A DNA stretch of 64,000 nt from Flavobacteria bacterium BAL38 (GCA_000169355.1 AAXX01000001.1:558001-622000), one strand, 5' to 3'; shown: positions 20,043 through 29,812, counted from the first letter of the stretch. Translations and numbers: made by a program. Notes: generated from the letters alone by a model not told the origin.

Positions 20043-20528
20043 TTATTCTGTAGCTTCAGTAGTTGAAGAAGTTTCAGCAGCAGGAGCTTCAGGTGCAGCA
20101 CCTTCAACTTTCTTAGCTTTTCCACGACGAGTCGTTTTCTTAACTTCTTTTTTACCACCATTGTACAATGTGTTGAAATCTACTAATTCAATCATTGCCA
20201 TATCAGCGTTATCTCCTAAACGGTTACCTAACTTGATAATACGAGTGTATCCTCCTGGACGGTCACCAACTTTAGCAGCAACTTCTCTGAACAATTCAGT
20301 AACAGCATATTTATCTCTTAAATAAGCGAAAACTGTACGACGATTGTGAGTAGTATCTTCTTTAGATTTTGTAACTAATGGTTCAACAAATTGTTTTAAA
20401 GCTTTAGCTTTAGCAACAGTTGTGTTAATACGTTTATGTTCGATCAAAGAACAAGCCATATTAGCTAACATAGCTCTTCTATGTCCTTTTTGTCTACTTA
20501 AATGATTGAATTTTTTTCCGTGTCTCAT
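20043..20528 (-). CDS. rplQ: 50S ribosomal protein L17
   Basis: The 161-residue protein starts [20 protein letters not shown] and contains the L17 core ([45 protein letters not shown]). The core ends near residue 118. A low-complexity tail follows, first basic ([15 protein letters not shown]) and then rich in Ala, Thr, Ser and Glu; it is absent from the shorter E. coli L17 and probably disordered on the ribosome surface. It is the last gene of the block, 61 bases after rpoA. Confidence 0.97.
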   Translation of the reverse strand: MRHGKKFNHLSRQKGHRRAMLANMACSLIEHKRINTTVAKAKALKQFVEPLVTKSKEDTTHNRRTVFAYLRDKYAVTELFREVAAKVGDRPGGYTRIIKLGNRLGDNADMAMIELVDFNTLYNGGKKEVKKTTRRGKAKKVEGAAPEAPAAETSSTTEATE

Positions 20529-20589
20529 GACGTGTTTTATTTATCTTCATCTTGCATCAATCCTAAAAGGAGCGCAAAATATGAAGCAA

Positions 20590-21582
20590 TTACTCTTTAT
20601 CTAATTTATATTTAGCAAGATCCATTCCAAAAGTTAGGTTTTTATTTGCCACTAACTCATCTAATTCAGTTAATGATTTTTTACCAAAATTACGGAACTT
20701 CATTAAGTCGTTCTTATTGAAAGAAACTAAATCTCCTAGTGTATCAACTTCAGCTGCTTTTAAGCAATTTAATGCTCTAACAGATAAGTCCATATCTACT
20801 AATTTAGTTTTTAATAATTGTCTCATATGAAGAGATTCTTCATCATAAGACTCAGTTTGAGCAATTTCATCTGCCTCAAGCGTGATTCTTTCATCAGAAA
20901 ACAACATAAAGTGGTGAATCAACGTTTTCGCTGCTTCAGTTAATGCATCTTTAGGATGGATAGAACCATCAGTAATGATTTCAAAAACTAATTTTTCGTA
21001 ATCCGTTTTTTGTTCCACACGGAAATTCTCAATAGTATACTTAACATTCTTTACTGGTGTGTAAATAGAATCTGTGTAAATAGTACCAATTGGAGCATTT
21101 GATTTTTTGTTCTCTTCTGCAGGAACATATCCTCTACCTTTTTCGATAGAAAGTTCCATATTTAAAGTTGTTTTGCTATCTAAATTACAGATAACTAAAT
21201 CTGGATTTAAAACTTGAAAACCAGAGATGAATTTTTGGAAATCACCTGCAGTAATCTTATCTTTTCCTGAAAGAGAGATAGAAACAGACTCATTATCGAT
21301 ATCTTCAATTTGACGTTTGAAACGTACTTGTTTAAGATTTAAGATAATTTCTGTAACATCTTCAACTACACCAGAAATAGTAGAGAACTCGTGTTCTACA
21401 CCTTCTATTCTTACTGATGTAATTGCATATCCTTCAAGAGAAGAAAGCAAAACTCTTCTAAGTGCATTACCAACAGTCAATCCGTAACCAGGTTCTAAAG
21501 GTCTAAATTCAAATTTACCTTCAAAATCGGTTGAATCGATCATGATAACTTTATCGGGCTTTTGAAAATTAAATATTGCCAT
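20590..21582 (-). CDS. rpoA: RNA polymerase alpha subunit
   Basis: The ATG at 21582 ([14 protein letters not shown]) gives 330 residues; an in-frame start 18 bases further up would overlap closely with the end of rpsD and is less likely. The N-terminal dimerisation domain ([27 protein letters not shown]) and the C-terminal helix-hairpin-helix domain ([39 protein letters not shown]) are complete. It assembles the polymerase core and contacts upstream DNA and regulators. It lies between rpsD and rplQ as in the classic alpha operon. Confidence 0.98.
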   Translation of the reverse strand: MAIFNFQKPDKVIMIDSTDFEGKFEFRPLEPGYGLTVGNALRRVLLSSLEGYAITSVRIEGVEHEFSTISGVVEDVTEIILNLKQVRFKRQIEDIDNESVSISLSGKDKITAGDFQKFISGFQVLNPDLVICNLDSKTTLNMELSIEKGRGYVPAEENKKSNAPIGTIYTDSIYTPVKNVKYTIENFRVEQKTDYEKLVFEIITDGSIHPKDALTEAAKTLIHHFMLFSDERITLEADEIAQTESYDEESLHMRQLLKTKLVDMDLSVRALNCLKAAEVDTLGDLVSFNKNDLMKFRNFGKKSLTELDELVANKNLTFGMDLAKYKLDKE

Positions 21583-21603
21583 ACTTTCGACTAATGTCAA
21601 TTA

Positions 21604-22209
21604 TTATTTGTTATACAACTCAACGATTAGTTGTTCTTTAATATTTTCTGGAATCTGAAGTCTTTGAGGTACAGAAACGAAAGTACCTTCTTTAGTATCA
21701 TTGTTCCATGTAATCCACTCATAAACCTGAGAAGAACTTGCTAAAGAACGTTCGATAGCTTCAAGAGATTTTGATTTTTCACGTACTGCTACTTTATCAC
21801 CAGCTTTTAAATGGTAAGAAGGAACATTTACAAGTTCACCGTTAACAGTAATATGTCTGTGAGATACAATTTGACGAGCTGCTCTACGAGAAGGAGCAAC
21901 ACCCATTCTGTAAACAACATTATCTAAACGAGCTTCACATAATTGTAGTAATATTTCACCTGTTACTCCAGAAGCTGCAGATGCTTTTTTAAACAAGTTT
22001 CTGAATTGTTTTTCAAGAATTCCGTAAGTGTACTTCGCTTTTTGCTTTTCCATTAACTGAACTGCATATTCAGATTTTTTACCTCTCTTTTTAGCTAAAC
22101 CATGTTGCCCAGGAGGGTAATTTCTTTTTTCGAAGGCTTTGTCTTCTCCGAATATTGCTTCGCCAAATTTACGAGCAATTTTTGTTTTTGGACCAGTATA
22201 TCTTGCCAT
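21604..22209 (-). CDS. rpsD: 30S ribosomal protein S4
   Basis: The 201-residue primary 16S-rRNA-binding protein has the N-terminal domain ([47 protein letters not shown]) without the zinc cysteines found in some bacteria. Its S4 RNA-binding domain is [33 protein letters not shown]4 is the feedback repressor of its operon in E. coli and B. subtilis. Here an 86-base leader before the gene carries a conspicuous hairpin (22226-22279). Confidence 0.98.
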   Translation of the reverse strand: MARYTGPKTKIARKFGEAIFGEDKAFEKRNYPPGQHGLAKKRGKKSEYAVQLMEKQKAKYTYGILEKQFRNLFKKASAASGVTGEILLQLCEARLDNVVYRMGVAPSRRAARQIVSHRHITVNGELVNVPSYHLKAGDKVAVREKSKSLEAIERSLASSSQVYEWITWNNDTKEGTFVSVPQRLQIPENIKEQLIVELYNK

Positions 22210-22225
22210 TTTAAAAAATTAAAAA

Positions 22226-22279
22226 AGGTAGGAATTATGAATTCAGGTCATATATCCTTCGATAATTTTAAACCTACCT
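22226..22279 (-). promoter_or_regulatory. Hairpin in the rpsD leader, candidate S4 autoregulatory element
   Basis: Read on the minus strand, AGGTAGG pairs with CCTACCT and, after a 5-base bulge on the 5' side, AATTAT pairs with ATAATT. This makes 13 pairs ending 16 bases before the rpsD ATG. It is not followed by a T-tract as in a terminator (the stretch is AT-mixed) and sits within the operon, where spacers are usually under 20 bases. Regulation by S4 is inferred from known behaviour in other bacteria. Confidence 0.45.
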
Positions 22280-22295
22280 ATGTGTTATACTTAAA

Positions 22296-22679
22296 TTATA
22301 CTCTTCTTCTTTTTGGAGGACGACATCCGTTGTGTGGCATTGGAGTTACATCAATGATTTCAGTAACTTCAACTCCAGAGTTATGGATAGATCTAATAGC
22401 AGATTCTCTACCATTTCCTGGACCTTTCACATAAACTTTAACTTTTTTAAGTCCAGCTTCAAGAGCTACTTTACTACAATCTTCTGCTGCCATTTGAGCT
22501 GCATAAGGAGTATTCTTTTTAGAACCTCTAAAGCCCATTTTACCAGCTGAAGACCAAGAAATAACTTCACCTTTCTTGTTTGTTAACGAGATGATGATGT
22601 TGTTAAAAGTAGCATTAATATGTGCTTCTCCTGAAGATTCAACGATAACTTTACGTTTTTTTGCTGTTGCTTTAGCCAT
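22296..22679 (-). CDS. rpsK: 30S ribosomal protein S11
   Basis: The 127-residue platform protein shows the conserved core [39 protein letters not shown] (in pieces: residues about 18-55), [28 protein letters not shown] and the C-terminal [18 protein letters not shown]. The N-terminus is short and basic. It follows rpsM by 11 bases, in the standard alpha-operon order. Confidence 0.98.
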   Translation of the reverse strand: MAKATAKKRKVIVESSGEAHINATFNNIIISLTNKKGEVISWSSAGKMGFRGSKKNTPYAAQMAAEDCSKVALEAGLKKVKVYVKGPGNGRESAIRSIHNSGVEVTEIIDVTPMPHNGCRPPKRRRV

Positions 22680-22690
22680 ATTATTACTTA

Positions 22691-23065
22691 TTATTTAGTT
22701 GCTTTTTTCTTGTTAGCAACAGTTTTTCTCTTACCTTTTCTAGTTCTAGAGTTGTTTTTAGTTCTTTGACCTCTTAATGGAAGTCCAGCTCTATGACGAA
22801 TACCTCTTTGACATCCAATATCCATTAAACGTTTGATGTTTAACTGAATTTCTGAACGCAATTCTCCTTCAATTTTGAAATAAGAAACGGCATCACGAAT
22901 TGCTCCGATCTCGTCATCATTCCAATCTTGAACTTTCTTGTCTTCGCTCACTTGAGCTTTAGCTAATATATCTTTAGCTCTGCTTTTACCAATACCAAAT
23001 ATGTATGTTAAAGCAATGATTCCTCTCTTTTGTTTAGGTATATCTACCCCTGCAATTCTTGCCAT
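22691..23065 (-). CDS. rpsM: 30S ribosomal protein S13
   Basis: The 124-residue head protein contacts the 50S subunit and the P-site tRNA. It starts [19 protein letters not shown] and has the helix-two-turn-helix region [13 protein letters not shown], the basic [17 protein letters not shown] and a lysine-rich tail that reaches towards the tRNA. It starts 2 bases after the rpmJ stop, so the two are almost certainly translated from one message. Confidence 0.98.
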   Translation of the reverse strand: MARIAGVDIPKQKRGIIALTYIFGIGKSRAKDILAKAQVSEDKKVQDWNDDEIGAIRDAVSYFKIEGELRSEIQLNIKRLMDIGCQRGIRHRAGLPLRGQRTKNNSRTRKGKRKTVANKKKATK

Positions 23066-23067
23066 AA

Positions 23068-23184
23068 TTATCCTTGTCTTTGTTTAAATCTAGGATTCTT
23101 TTTGTTAATAACGTATAATCTTCCTTTTCTACGTACAATAATGCACTCGGCACTTCTTTTTTTAACTGATGCTCTTACTTTCAT
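23068..23184 (-). CDS. rpmJ: 50S ribosomal protein L36, zinc-free form
   Basis: This is a 38-codon gene, read directly from the minus strand between infA and rpsM: it starts [19 protein letters not shown] and ends NPRFKQRQG before TAA at 23068-23070. Length and both ends match L36. The zinc form carries three Cys and one His; here only one Cys remains (Cys14), the others being replaced by Ser, Asn and Phe. This is therefore the C-minus form, which does not need zinc. Position after infA and before rpsM is the classic one. Confidence 0.95.
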
Positions 23185-23194
23185 TTTAATAGCT

Positions 23195-23410
23195 TTAGTA
23201 TCTATAAGTAATTCTTGCTTTAGACAAATCATAAGGGCTCATTTCAAGTTTAACCTTGTCACCTGGTAACAACTTAATGTAATGCATACGCATTTTACCA
23301 GAGATATGAGCAATTACAATATGTCCGTTTTCTAACTCTACACGAAACATAGCATTTGATAATGCTTCAATGATTGTTCCGTCTTGTTCTATTGCTGATT
23401 GTTTTGCCAT
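23195..23410 (-). CDS. infA: Translation initiation factor IF-1
   Basis: The 71-residue S1/OB-fold protein ([19 protein letters not shown], then [26 protein letters not shown]-like [26 protein letters not shown]) binds the A site of the 30S subunit during initiation. It lies between secY and rpmJ, with no adk or map gene in between. Confidence 0.98.
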   Translation of the reverse strand: MAKQSAIEQDGTIIEALSNAMFRVELENGHIVIAHISGKMRMHYIKLLPGDKVKLEMSPYDLSKARITYRY

Positions 23411-23416
23411 AAAAAA

Positions 23417-24760
23417 TTAAGCTACTGCTTTTCTATTTTTACCACTTTTCATCAAACCATCATAGTGTTTATTCAATAAATAAGAATTTATTTGCTGAAT
23501 AGTATCTATTGCAACTCCAACCATGATTAGTAAAGAAGTACCTCCATAAAAATAACCCCAAGCACCTTGAACTCCAAGTAAACTTACCGCAACAGCTGGG
23601 AACACAGCTACTATAGCAAGAAATAATGAACCTGGAAAAGTGATTAATGACATAATTTTATCTAGGTAATCTCCGGTTTCAACACCTGGCTTAACACCTG
23701 GTATAAAACCTCCGCTTCTTTTTAAATCATCTGCCATCTTATTAGTTGGTACAGTGATTGCGGTGTAAAAGTACGTAAAAATTACAATTAACAAAGCAAA
23801 AACTATATTATATACTAAACCGAATGGATCGTTGAACATTCCTGCAATAGAAAGTGCAGTATCTGATTCTTTAGCCAAACCAGAAACAGCAGCAGGAATA
23901 AACATAATAGCTTGCGCAAAAATGATCGGCATAACACCTGATGCATTTAACTTTAATGGGATAAACTGTCTGTTACCACCCATCATGTCTTCTTCAAAAT
24001 CCCCAGAAACTGTACGTCTTGCATACTGTACTGGAATTTTTCTTACAGCCATTACTAATAAAATACATGCAATTATTACTAGGAACCAAAGTATTAATTC
24101 AATTACGATCATCATGATACCTCCGTTTGCTTGAGAAGTTCTAGATGAAAATTCTTGAATAAATGCTTGTGGCATTCTTGCAATAATACCTACCATTATC
24201 AATAAAGAAATACCATTACCAATACCTTTATCAGTAATTTTTTCTCCTAACCACATTGCAAAAATAGTACCAGTTACTAAGATTAGTACTGAAGAGAAGA
24301 TAAATGTAGGTCCAGTTAGCATAAATGCTTCTCCTGGTAAAGTTCTGTATAAGTTATAGATATAACCTGGACCTTGAACTAAAGTAATTAAGATAGTTAA
24401 CCATCTTGTAATTTGGTTAATTTTCTTTCTACCACTTTCCCCATCTTTTTGTAATTTTTGCAAATAAGGTACCGCAATTCCCATTAATTGAACTACGATA
24501 GAAGCTGAAATGTATGGCATAATACCCAATGCAAATACAGAAGCTTGCGAAAACGCACCTCCTGTAAATACATTTATTAACCACCCAATACCTTCGTCAG
24601 TTTGGTTTGTAAGATTTGTCAATTTAGTAGCATCAATCCCCGGAAGGGTTACTTGAGCACCGAAACGGTACACTAATAACAATCCAAGAGTTAATAAAAT
24701 TCTATTTTTTAACTCTTCGATTTTCCAAACGTTGATGAATGAATCTATAAATTTCTTCAT
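23417..24760 (-). CDS. secY: Protein translocase subunit SecY
   Basis: The 447-residue, ten-helix channel protein exports unfolded proteins with SecE and SecG. Landmarks: the plug region LPGIDATKL, FALGIMPYISASIVVQLM, GESGRKKINQITRW, the cytoplasmic loop VRKIPVQYARR and LLNKHYDGL at the C-terminus. It follows rplO by 13 bases and closes the spc cluster. Confidence 0.98.
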   Translation of the reverse strand: MKKFIDSFINVWKIEELKNRILLTLGLLLVYRFGAQVTLPGIDATKLTNLTNQTDEGIGWLINVFTGGAFSQASVFALGIMPYISASIVVQLMGIAVPYLQKLQKDGESGRKKINQITRWLTILITLVQGPGYIYNLYRTLPGEAFMLTGPTFIFSSVLILVTGTIFAMWLGEKITDKGIGNGISLLIMVGIIARMPQAFIQEFSSRTSQANGGIMMIVIELILWFLVIIACILLVMAVRKIPVQYARRTVSGDFEEDMMGGNRQFIPLKLNASGVMPIIFAQAIMFIPAAVSGLAKESDTALSIAGMFNDPFGLVYNIVFALLIVIFTYFYTAITVPTNKMADDLKRSGGFIPGVKPGVETGDYLDKIMSLITFPGSLFLAIVAVFPAVAVSLLGVQGAWGYFYGGTSLLIMVGVAIDTIQQINSYLLNKHYDGLMKSGKNRKAVA

Positions 24761-24773
24761 TTTACTAAAGGGA

Positions 24774-25226
24774 TTATAAAGTTACAGCTTCTCCACCAGC
24801 AGCCTCGATAGCCGCTTTTGCAGATGCAGTAAATTTGTGAGCACTTACTTTAAGTTTTGTTTTTAGCTCACCTCTTCCTAAAATCTTTACTAAGCTATTT
24901 TTTGTAGCCAAACGAGTGTCAACAAATACAGTAAAATCTACTGCATCGGTAACTACACCGTTATCTACTAATAATTGTAACGAATCAAGATTGATACCTT
25001 GATATTCTACTCTATTAATGTTCTTGAAACCAAACTTAGGTACACGTCTTTGAAGTGGCATTTGACCACCTTCAAAACCAATTTTCTTAGAATAACCAGA
25101 ACGAGACTTTGCTCCTTTGTGACCACGTGCAGCGGTACCACCTTTACCAGAACCTTCTCCTCTACCTACTCTTTTATTTTGGTTGTGAACTGAACCTTCA
25201 GCTGGTTGTAAGTTACTTAAATTCAT
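24774..25226 (-). CDS. rplO: 50S ribosomal protein L15
   Basis: The 150-residue late-assembly protein has the glycine- and arginine-rich N-terminus (NKRVGRGEGSGKGGTAARGHKGAKSR in the region 16-41), GFEGGQMPLQRRVPKFGF and the C-terminal VSAHKFTASAKAAIEAAGG. It lies 12 bases after rpmD. Confidence 0.98.
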   Translation of the reverse strand: MNLSNLQPAEGSVHNQNKRVGRGEGSGKGGTAARGHKGAKSRSGYSKKIGFEGGQMPLQRRVPKFGFKNINRVEYQGINLDSLQLLVDNGVVTDAVDFTVFVDTRLATKNSLVKILGRGELKTKLKVSAHKFTASAKAAIEAAGGEAVTL

Positions 25227-25238
25227 AACTGTATAGTG

Positions 25239-25421
25239 TTATTTAGTTTCTTCTACAGAAACTAAGTGTTTAACTTTATTTACCATTCCAAGGATAGCAG
25301 GACTTGCATCATGCTCAACAACTTGTCCCATTTTACGAAGACCTAAAGCTTCCAAAGTTCTCTTTTGATCAAGAGGACAATTGATTTTACTTCTTACTTG
25401 TTTTACTTTTAATTTTGCCAT
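25239..25421 (-). CDS. rpmD: 50S ribosomal protein L30
   Basis: The 60-residue protein (KLKVKQVRSKINCPLDQKRT, LEALGLRKMGQVVEHDASP) is the short bacterial L30. It sits between rpsE and rplO as in most bacteria. Confidence 0.97.
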   Translation of the reverse strand: MAKLKVKQVRSKINCPLDQKRTLEALGLRKMGQVVEHDASPAILGMVNKVKHLVSVEETK

Positions 25422-25434
25422 GATTTCCTGTTGA

Positions 25435-25959
25435 TTAACCTTTGAATACTTTTTCTAAAGATACTCCTCTTTGTTTAGCTACCGTTAAAGCGCTTCTCAT
25501 TTGTAACAAAGCATCAAAAGTTGCTTTAACTACGTTATGAGGGTTAGAAGAACCTTGTGATTTAGATAATACATCATGAATTCCTACTGATTCTAATACG
25601 GCACGAACCGCACCACCAGCAATTACTCCAGTACCATGAGAAGCAGGCATTAAAAATACTCTAGCTCCACCAAATTTACCTTTTTGTTCATGAGGTACAG
25701 ACTGACCATGTAAAGGAATTCTAACAAGATTTTTCTTTGCATCTTCTACCGCCTTAGCAATAGCCTCAGAAACATCTTTAGATTTACCTAATCCATGACC
25801 TACCACACCGTTTTCATCACCAACTACTACGATAGCAGAGAAACCAAATGCTCTACCTCCTTTAGTAACTTTAGTAACACGATTTACACTCACCAAACGA
25901 TCTTTTAATTCAAGACCACCTGGTTTTACAATCTCTACGTTTTTATAATTATGATACAT
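25435..25959 (-). CDS. rpsE: 30S ribosomal protein S5
   Basis: The 174-residue protein has the S5 double-stranded RNA-binding domain ([39 protein letters not shown]) and the C-terminal domain ([36 protein letters not shown]). It supports decoding accuracy and mRNA unwinding. It is 6 bases after rplR. Confidence 0.98.
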   Translation of the reverse strand: MYHNYKNVEIVKPGGLELKDRLVSVNRVTKVTKGGRAFGFSAIVVVGDENGVVGHGLGKSKDVSEAIAKAVEDAKKNLVRIPLHGQSVPHEQKGKFGGARVFLMPASHGTGVIAGGAVRAVLESVGIHDVLSKSQGSSNPHNVVKATFDALLQMRSALTVAKQRGVSLEKVFKG

Positions 25960-25965
25960 AATTTC

Positions 25966-26316
25966 TTAGAATTTAAGTCCAGCTTCTCTAGCTCCTTCAG
26001 CTAATGATTTCACACGTCCATGGTATAAATACCCACCTCTATCAAAAGAGATTGTTGAAATACCTGCTTTAAGTGCTTTTTCAGCAACTAATTTACCAAC
26101 TGCTTTAGCAGTTTCAACAGAAGTTCCTTGTTCAACACCTTTATCTCTCGATGAAGCTGCTACTATAGTAGTTCCGTTTACGTCGTCTATGATTTGCGCA
26201 TAGATTTCTTTATTACTTCTGAATACAGAAAGTCTTGGTTGAGCAGCAGTTCCGCTTACAATCTTTCTGATTCTGAACTTAATTCTTTGTCTTCTTTCAG
26301 ATTTCGTTAATGACAT
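25966..26316 (-). CDS. rplR: 50S ribosomal protein L18
   Basis: The 116-residue 5S-rRNA-binding protein shows [38 protein letters not shown] and the C-terminal [20 protein letters not shown], matching the family end to end. Confidence 0.98.
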   Translation of the reverse strand: MSLTKSERRQRIKFRIRKIVSGTAAQPRLSVFRSNKEIYAQIIDDVNGTTIVAASSRDKGVEQGTSVETAKAVGKLVAEKALKAGISTISFDRGGYLYHGRVKSLAEGAREAGLKF

Positions 26317-26327
26317 AGTCTTAATTT

Positions 26328-26870
26328 TTAAGCTGATTTACCTGCTTTTCTTCTTAGTTCTTCTCCTACAAACTTAACTCCTTTTCCTTTATATGGCTCA
26401 GGTTTGCGGAAACCTCTGATCTTCGCAGCTACTTGACCTAATAATTGTTTGTCGAATGATGATAATTTCACTATCGGATTTTTACCTTTTTCTGAAACTG
26501 TTTCAACAGTTACTTCACTTACTACATCTAAAACGATGTTGTGAGAGAATCCTAAAGCTAAATCAAGTTTTTGACCTTGATTAGAAGCTCTATAACCAAC
26601 TCCAACTAATTCTAATTGTTTTGTAAAGCCTTCAGAAACACCAACAATCATATTGTTGATTAATGAACGATAAAGTCCGTGTTTCGCTCTCTCATCTTTA
26701 TGATCTGATGAACGCTCAACGATAACTTGGTTATCTTCGATTTTAACGGTTACATCAGAAAATTCTTGAGTAAGCTCGCCTAATTTTCCTTTTACTGTAA
26801 CTACAGCTTCTTTAACTTCTACAGTTACTCCTGCTGGAATTGCAATTGGATTTTTACCTATTCTTGACAT
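26328..26870 (-). CDS. rplF: 50S ribosomal protein L6
   Basis: The 180-residue protein contains the two L6 repeats: [20 protein letters not shown] with [13 protein letters not shown], and the C-terminal [20 protein letters not shown] with the signature [19 protein letters not shown]. It binds near the sarcin-ricin loop. Confidence 0.98.
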   Translation of the reverse strand: MSRIGKNPIAIPAGVTVEVKEAVVTVKGKLGELTQEFSDVTVKIEDNQVIVERSSDHKDERAKHGLYRSLINNMIVGVSEGFTKQLELVGVGYRASNQGQKLDLALGFSHNIVLDVVSEVTVETVSEKGKNPIVKLSSFDKQLLGQVAAKIRGFRKPEPYKGKGVKFVGEELRRKAGKSA

Positions 26871-26885
26871 TGTCTCGTCTTTTTA

Positions 26886-27284
26886 TTAATATACGTAACA
26901 AATAACTTCTCCACCAACATTTAATTGCTTAGCTTGTTTTCCTGTCATCAAACCTTTTGATGTAGAAACAATAGCAATACCTAAACCATTTAAGATTCTA
27001 GGTAAGTCAGATGAACCTGCATATTTACGTAAACCTGGTTTACTAATTCTTTGGATATCTTTGATAACAGACTCTTTAGTCTCTTTATCATATTTAAGTG
27101 CAATTTTGATTGAACCCTGAACAGAGTTATCATCAAATTTATAACTTAAGATATATCCTTGATCGAATAAAATCTTTGTGATTTCTTTTTTCATGTTAGA
27201 CGCAGGAATTTCAACCACTTTGTGGTTAGCTCTCACAGCGTTTCTCACTCTTGTAAGATAATCGGCAATTGGATCTGTATACAT
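26886..27284 (-). CDS. rpsH: 30S ribosomal protein S8
   Basis: The 132-residue protein (MYTDPIADYLTRVRNAVRAN, then KITKILF-type helix, SKPGLRKY and the C-terminal GLGIAIVSTSKGLMTGKQAK, GGEVICYVY) binds helix 21 of 16S rRNA. In E. coli S8 represses the spc operon by binding an mRNA mimic of that site. Here rpsH is preceded by a 104-base leader, unusually long for this block, with a consensus promoter and a hairpin. Confidence 0.98.
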   Translation of the reverse strand: MYTDPIADYLTRVRNAVRANHKVVEIPASNMKKEITKILFDQGYILSYKFDDNSVQGSIKIALKYDKETKESVIKDIQRISKPGLRKYAGSSDLPRILNGLGIAIVSTSKGLMTGKQAKQLNVGGEVICYVY

Positions 27285-27304
27285 ATGTATAATATTGCGG
27301 TTAT

Positions 27305-27334
27305 GGTTTTCATCTGGTACTCACCAAATGAACC
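27305..27334 (-). promoter_or_regulatory. Hairpin in the rpsH leader, candidate S8 target
   Basis: An imperfect inverted repeat of 30 bases lies 20 bases before the rpsH start: GGTT, TCAT and TGGT pair with ACCA, ATGA and AACC, interrupted by single mismatched bases, around a 4-base loop. A second inverted repeat (AACCAA at 27338-27343 with TTGGTT at 27357-27362) lies between it and the promoter. Control by S8 is inferred from gene identity only. Confidence 0.4.
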
Positions 27335-27364
27335 TTTAACCAATTAAAATTATTTTTTGGTTTG

Positions 27365-27395
27365 CAAAAGTAATAACTTTTTTTGATATTACCAA
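27365..27395 (-). promoter_or_regulatory. Internal promoter between rpsN and rpsH
   Basis: On the minus strand TTG (27393-27395), a 20-base spacer and TACTTTTG (27365-27372) match the Bacteroidota promoter consensus exactly. The TTG overlaps the last codons of rpsN. Transcription would begin near 27358 and give rpsH a leader of about 70 bases. Confidence 0.65.
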
Positions 27396-27658
27396 GAAGC
27401 TTTTTTAACTCCTGGGATTAATCCTTGGTTAGCCATTTCACGGAATGTAACACGAGATAAACCGAATTGACGCATATACCCTCTTGGTCTTCCTGTTAAT
27501 TTACAACGATTGTGTAAACGAACTGGAGAAGCATTTTTAGGTAATTTTTGTAAAGCTTCAAAATCTCCAGCAGCTTTAAGCGCTTTTCTTTTTTCAGCAT
27601 ATTTGTCAACAACTGCTTGTCTCTTTACCTCACGGGCTTTCATTGATTCTTTAGCCAT
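27389..27658 (-). CDS. rpsN: 30S ribosomal protein S14, zinc-free form
   Basis: The 89-residue long form of S14 ([57 protein letters not shown]) lacks the CxxC pairs of the short zinc-binding form. It lies between rplE and rpsH, as usual. Confidence 0.98.
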   Translation of the reverse strand: MAKESMKAREVKRQAVVDKYAEKRKALKAAGDFEALQKLPKNASPVRLHNRCKLTGRPRGYMRQFGLSRVTFREMANQGLIPGVKKASW

Positions 27659-27661
27659 ATC

Positions 27662-28213
27662 TTAATTCTTTTTAAAAGGTAAACCTAATTCTGCTAATAA
27701 TGATTTTGCTTCTTTATCTGTTTCTGCAGAAGTTACGAAAGTAATATCAAAACCTGCGATTTTATTTACTTTATCAATATCAATTTCTGGGAAAATGATT
27801 TGCTCAAGTACACCAAGGTTATAATTTCCTCTTCCGTCAAATCCAGTAGATTTAATTCCGCTGAAATCTCTAACACGTGGTAAAGATGAAGTAATCAATC
27901 TATCTAAGAATTCATACATTCTTTCTCCACGCAAAGTTACTTTAGCACCAATTGGCATACCTTTTCTTAATTTAAAAGACGCAACGTCTTTTTTAGAAAT
28001 TGTAGCAACTGCTTTTTGCCCAGTAATTTTTGTCATTTCTTCAACAGCATAATCAACTAACTTTTTGTCAGAAACAGCTGCACCAACTCCACGGCTTACA
28101 ACAATTTTTTCAAGTTTAGGAACTTGCATAACATTTTTGTAACCGAATTCTTCTGTAAGAGCAGCAATTACTCTGCTCTTATATTCTTCTTTTAGTCTAG
28201 GAATATATGCCAT
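27662..28213 (-). CDS. rplE: 50S ribosomal protein L5
   Basis: The 183-residue 5S-rRNA-binding protein shows [18 protein letters not shown], the [20 protein letters not shown] region, [27 protein letters not shown] and a final [12 protein letters not shown]. It follows rplX by 2 bases. Confidence 0.98.
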   Translation of the reverse strand: MAYIPRLKEEYKSRVIAALTEEFGYKNVMQVPKLEKIVVSRGVGAAVSDKKLVDYAVEEMTKITGQKAVATISKKDVASFKLRKGMPIGAKVTLRGERMYEFLDRLITSSLPRVRDFSGIKSTGFDGRGNYNLGVLEQIIFPEIDIDKVNKIAGFDITFVTSAETDKEAKSLLAELGLPFKKN

Positions 28214-28215
28214 AA

Positions 28216-28530
28216 CTATAATACTTGATTAGATTTTTTTGAAAATCTCACTTTCTTGTCTCCTTCTTGTTTGAAACCAACTTTAGTAGTCTCTTTTGAC
28301 TTAGGGTCAATTAAAGACAAGTTAGACACATGAATAGGAGCTTCTTTTTTAACGATTCCTCCTTGAGGGTTTTTTGCACTTGGTTTAGTATGTTTCGAAA
28401 CCATGTTAACTCCTTCAACAATCGCTTTGTTTTTCTCACGAAGAACACGTACAATTTTACCTTCAGAACCTTTGTGGTCTCCAGCAATAACTCTTACGAC
28501 ATCTCCTGATTTAATTTTTAGCTTTATCAT
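28216..28530 (-). CDS. rplX: 50S ribosomal protein L24
   Basis: The 104-residue assembly-initiator protein has the KOW motif ([19 protein letters not shown]), [14 protein letters not shown] and [11 protein letters not shown]. It is embedded between rplN and rplE. Confidence 0.98.
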   Translation of the reverse strand: MIKLKIKSGDVVRVIAGDHKGSEGKIVRVLREKNKAIVEGVNMVSKHTKPSAKNPQGGIVKKEAPIHVSNLSLIDPKSKETTKVGFKQEGDKKVRFSKKSNQVL

Positions 28531-28541
28531 TTGTATAAGAA

Positions 28542-28910
28542 TTAAAGCACTTCTGGTGCTAATGATACAATTTTCATGAATTGTTTTTCACGAAGTTCTC
28601 TGGCAACCGGACCAAAAACACGAGTTCCTCTCATTTCACCTGCAGCGTTTAACAATACACATGCGTTATCGTCAAAACGGATATAAGATCCATCAGCTCT
28701 TCTCACTTCTTTTTTGGTACGTACAACAACTGCAGTAGATACTGCTCCTTTTTTAACGTTTCCGTTAGGAGTTGCATCTTTAATTGAAACTACAATTTTG
28801 TCACCAACAGAGGCATAACGACGTTTCGTTCCTCCTAAAACACGGATCGTAAGAACTTCTTTCGCTCCTGTGTTATCTGCTACTTTTAATCTTGACTCTT
28901 GTTGTACCAT
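28542..28910 (-). CDS. rplN: 50S ribosomal protein L14
   Basis: The 122-residue protein ([67 protein letters not shown]) is complete and of the usual length. It is 2 bases after rpsQ and opens the spc part of the block. Confidence 0.98.
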
Positions 28911-28912
28911 AA

Positions 28913-29170
28913 TTACTTAGCTCTTTCAATGATTTCAACTAATCTCCAACATTTAGATTTAGATAAAGGTCTTGTTTCCATGATCTTTACTGTATCGCCA
29001 ATGTTACAATCGTTTGTTTCGTCGTGTGCAACGTATTTTTTAGTTTTTAACACGAACTTACCGTATAATGGGTGTTTCACTTTTGTAGTTTGTGACACAA
29101 CAATAGATTTCTCCATTTTGTTTGAAGTCACCACACCAATTCTCTCTTTTCTTAAATTTCTTTTTTCCAT
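28913..29170 (-). CDS. rpsQ: 30S ribosomal protein S17
   Basis: The 85-residue OB-fold protein has [40 protein letters not shown] and the signature [20 protein letters not shown]. It binds helices 7 and 11 of 16S rRNA. Confidence 0.98.
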   Translation of the reverse strand: MEKRNLRKERIGVVTSNKMEKSIVVSQTTKVKHPLYGKFVLKTKKYVAHDETNDCNIGDTVKIMETRPLSKSKCWRLVEIIERAK

Positions 29171-29188
29171 CTTTCAGCTAGTCTACAA

Positions 29189-29380
29189 TTATTGTAACTC
29201 TCTTTTAGTTAACTCTGTATGTAATCTCGCAACCGATCTTCTTAAACCTCTTAATTGAAGAGGATTTTGGATAGGCGAAATTGCATGAGCATTTTTTAGG
29301 TCGGTATACGTTTTCTTTAACTGACTAAGTTGTTCTTGTAACTCAGCTGCAGATAGATTTTTAATTTCTGATTGTTTCAT
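29189..29380 (-). CDS. rpmC: 50S ribosomal protein L29
   Basis: The 63-residue two-helix protein (MKQSEIKNLSAAELQEQLSQ, PLQLRGLRRSVARLHTELTK) lies near the peptide exit tunnel. Family match is clear, and it occupies the standard position between rplP and rpsQ. Confidence 0.97.
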   Translation of the reverse strand: MKQSEIKNLSAAELQEQLSQLKKTYTDLKNAHAISPIQNPLQLRGLRRSVARLHTELTKRELQ

Positions 29381-29392
29381 AATAAATTTTGA

Positions 29393-29812
29393 TTATGCTT
29401 CGAAATCTCTAGCAACGATAAACTTAGTTTTAACAGGAAGTTTTTGAGCTGCAAGACGTAAAGCCTCTTTTGCAACAGATAGAGGAACTCCTCCAACTTC
29501 AAACATAATTTTACCAGGTTTAACAACTGCAGCCCAATACTCAACTGCACCTTTACCTTTACCCATACGTACTTCTAATGGTTTCTTTGTAATAGGTTTA
29601 TCTGGAAATATTTTGATCCATAATTGACCTTCTCTTTTCATGAAACGTGTTGCTGCAATACGAGCTGCTTCAATTTGACGAGAAGTAATAAATGAAGAAT
29701 CTAAAGATTTAATACCAAACATTCCATTTGAAAGTTCGTGTCCTCTTTGAGAAACGCCTTTCATTCTACCTTTCTGTACCTTACGGTATTTTGTTCTTTT
29801 AGGCTGTAACAT
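29393..29812 (-). CDS. rplP: 50S ribosomal protein L16
   Basis: The 139-residue protein ([78 protein letters not shown]) binds between the A-site tRNA and 5S rRNA. Complete and typical. Confidence 0.98.
   Translation of the reverse strand: MLQPKRTKYRKVQKGRMKGVSQRGHELSNGMFGIKSLDSSFITSRQIEAARIAATRFMKREGQLWIKIFPDKPITKKPLEVRMGKGKGAVEYWAAVVKPGKIMFEVGGVPLSVAKEALRLAAQKLPVKTKFIVARDFEA

Noticed and set aside
19886..20161. Minus-strand ORF overlapping the end of rplQ and the start of carA
   Set aside because: It is another frame of the lysine/alanine-rich rplQ tail and the terminator; composition is low-complexity and the position conflicts with two firm genes.
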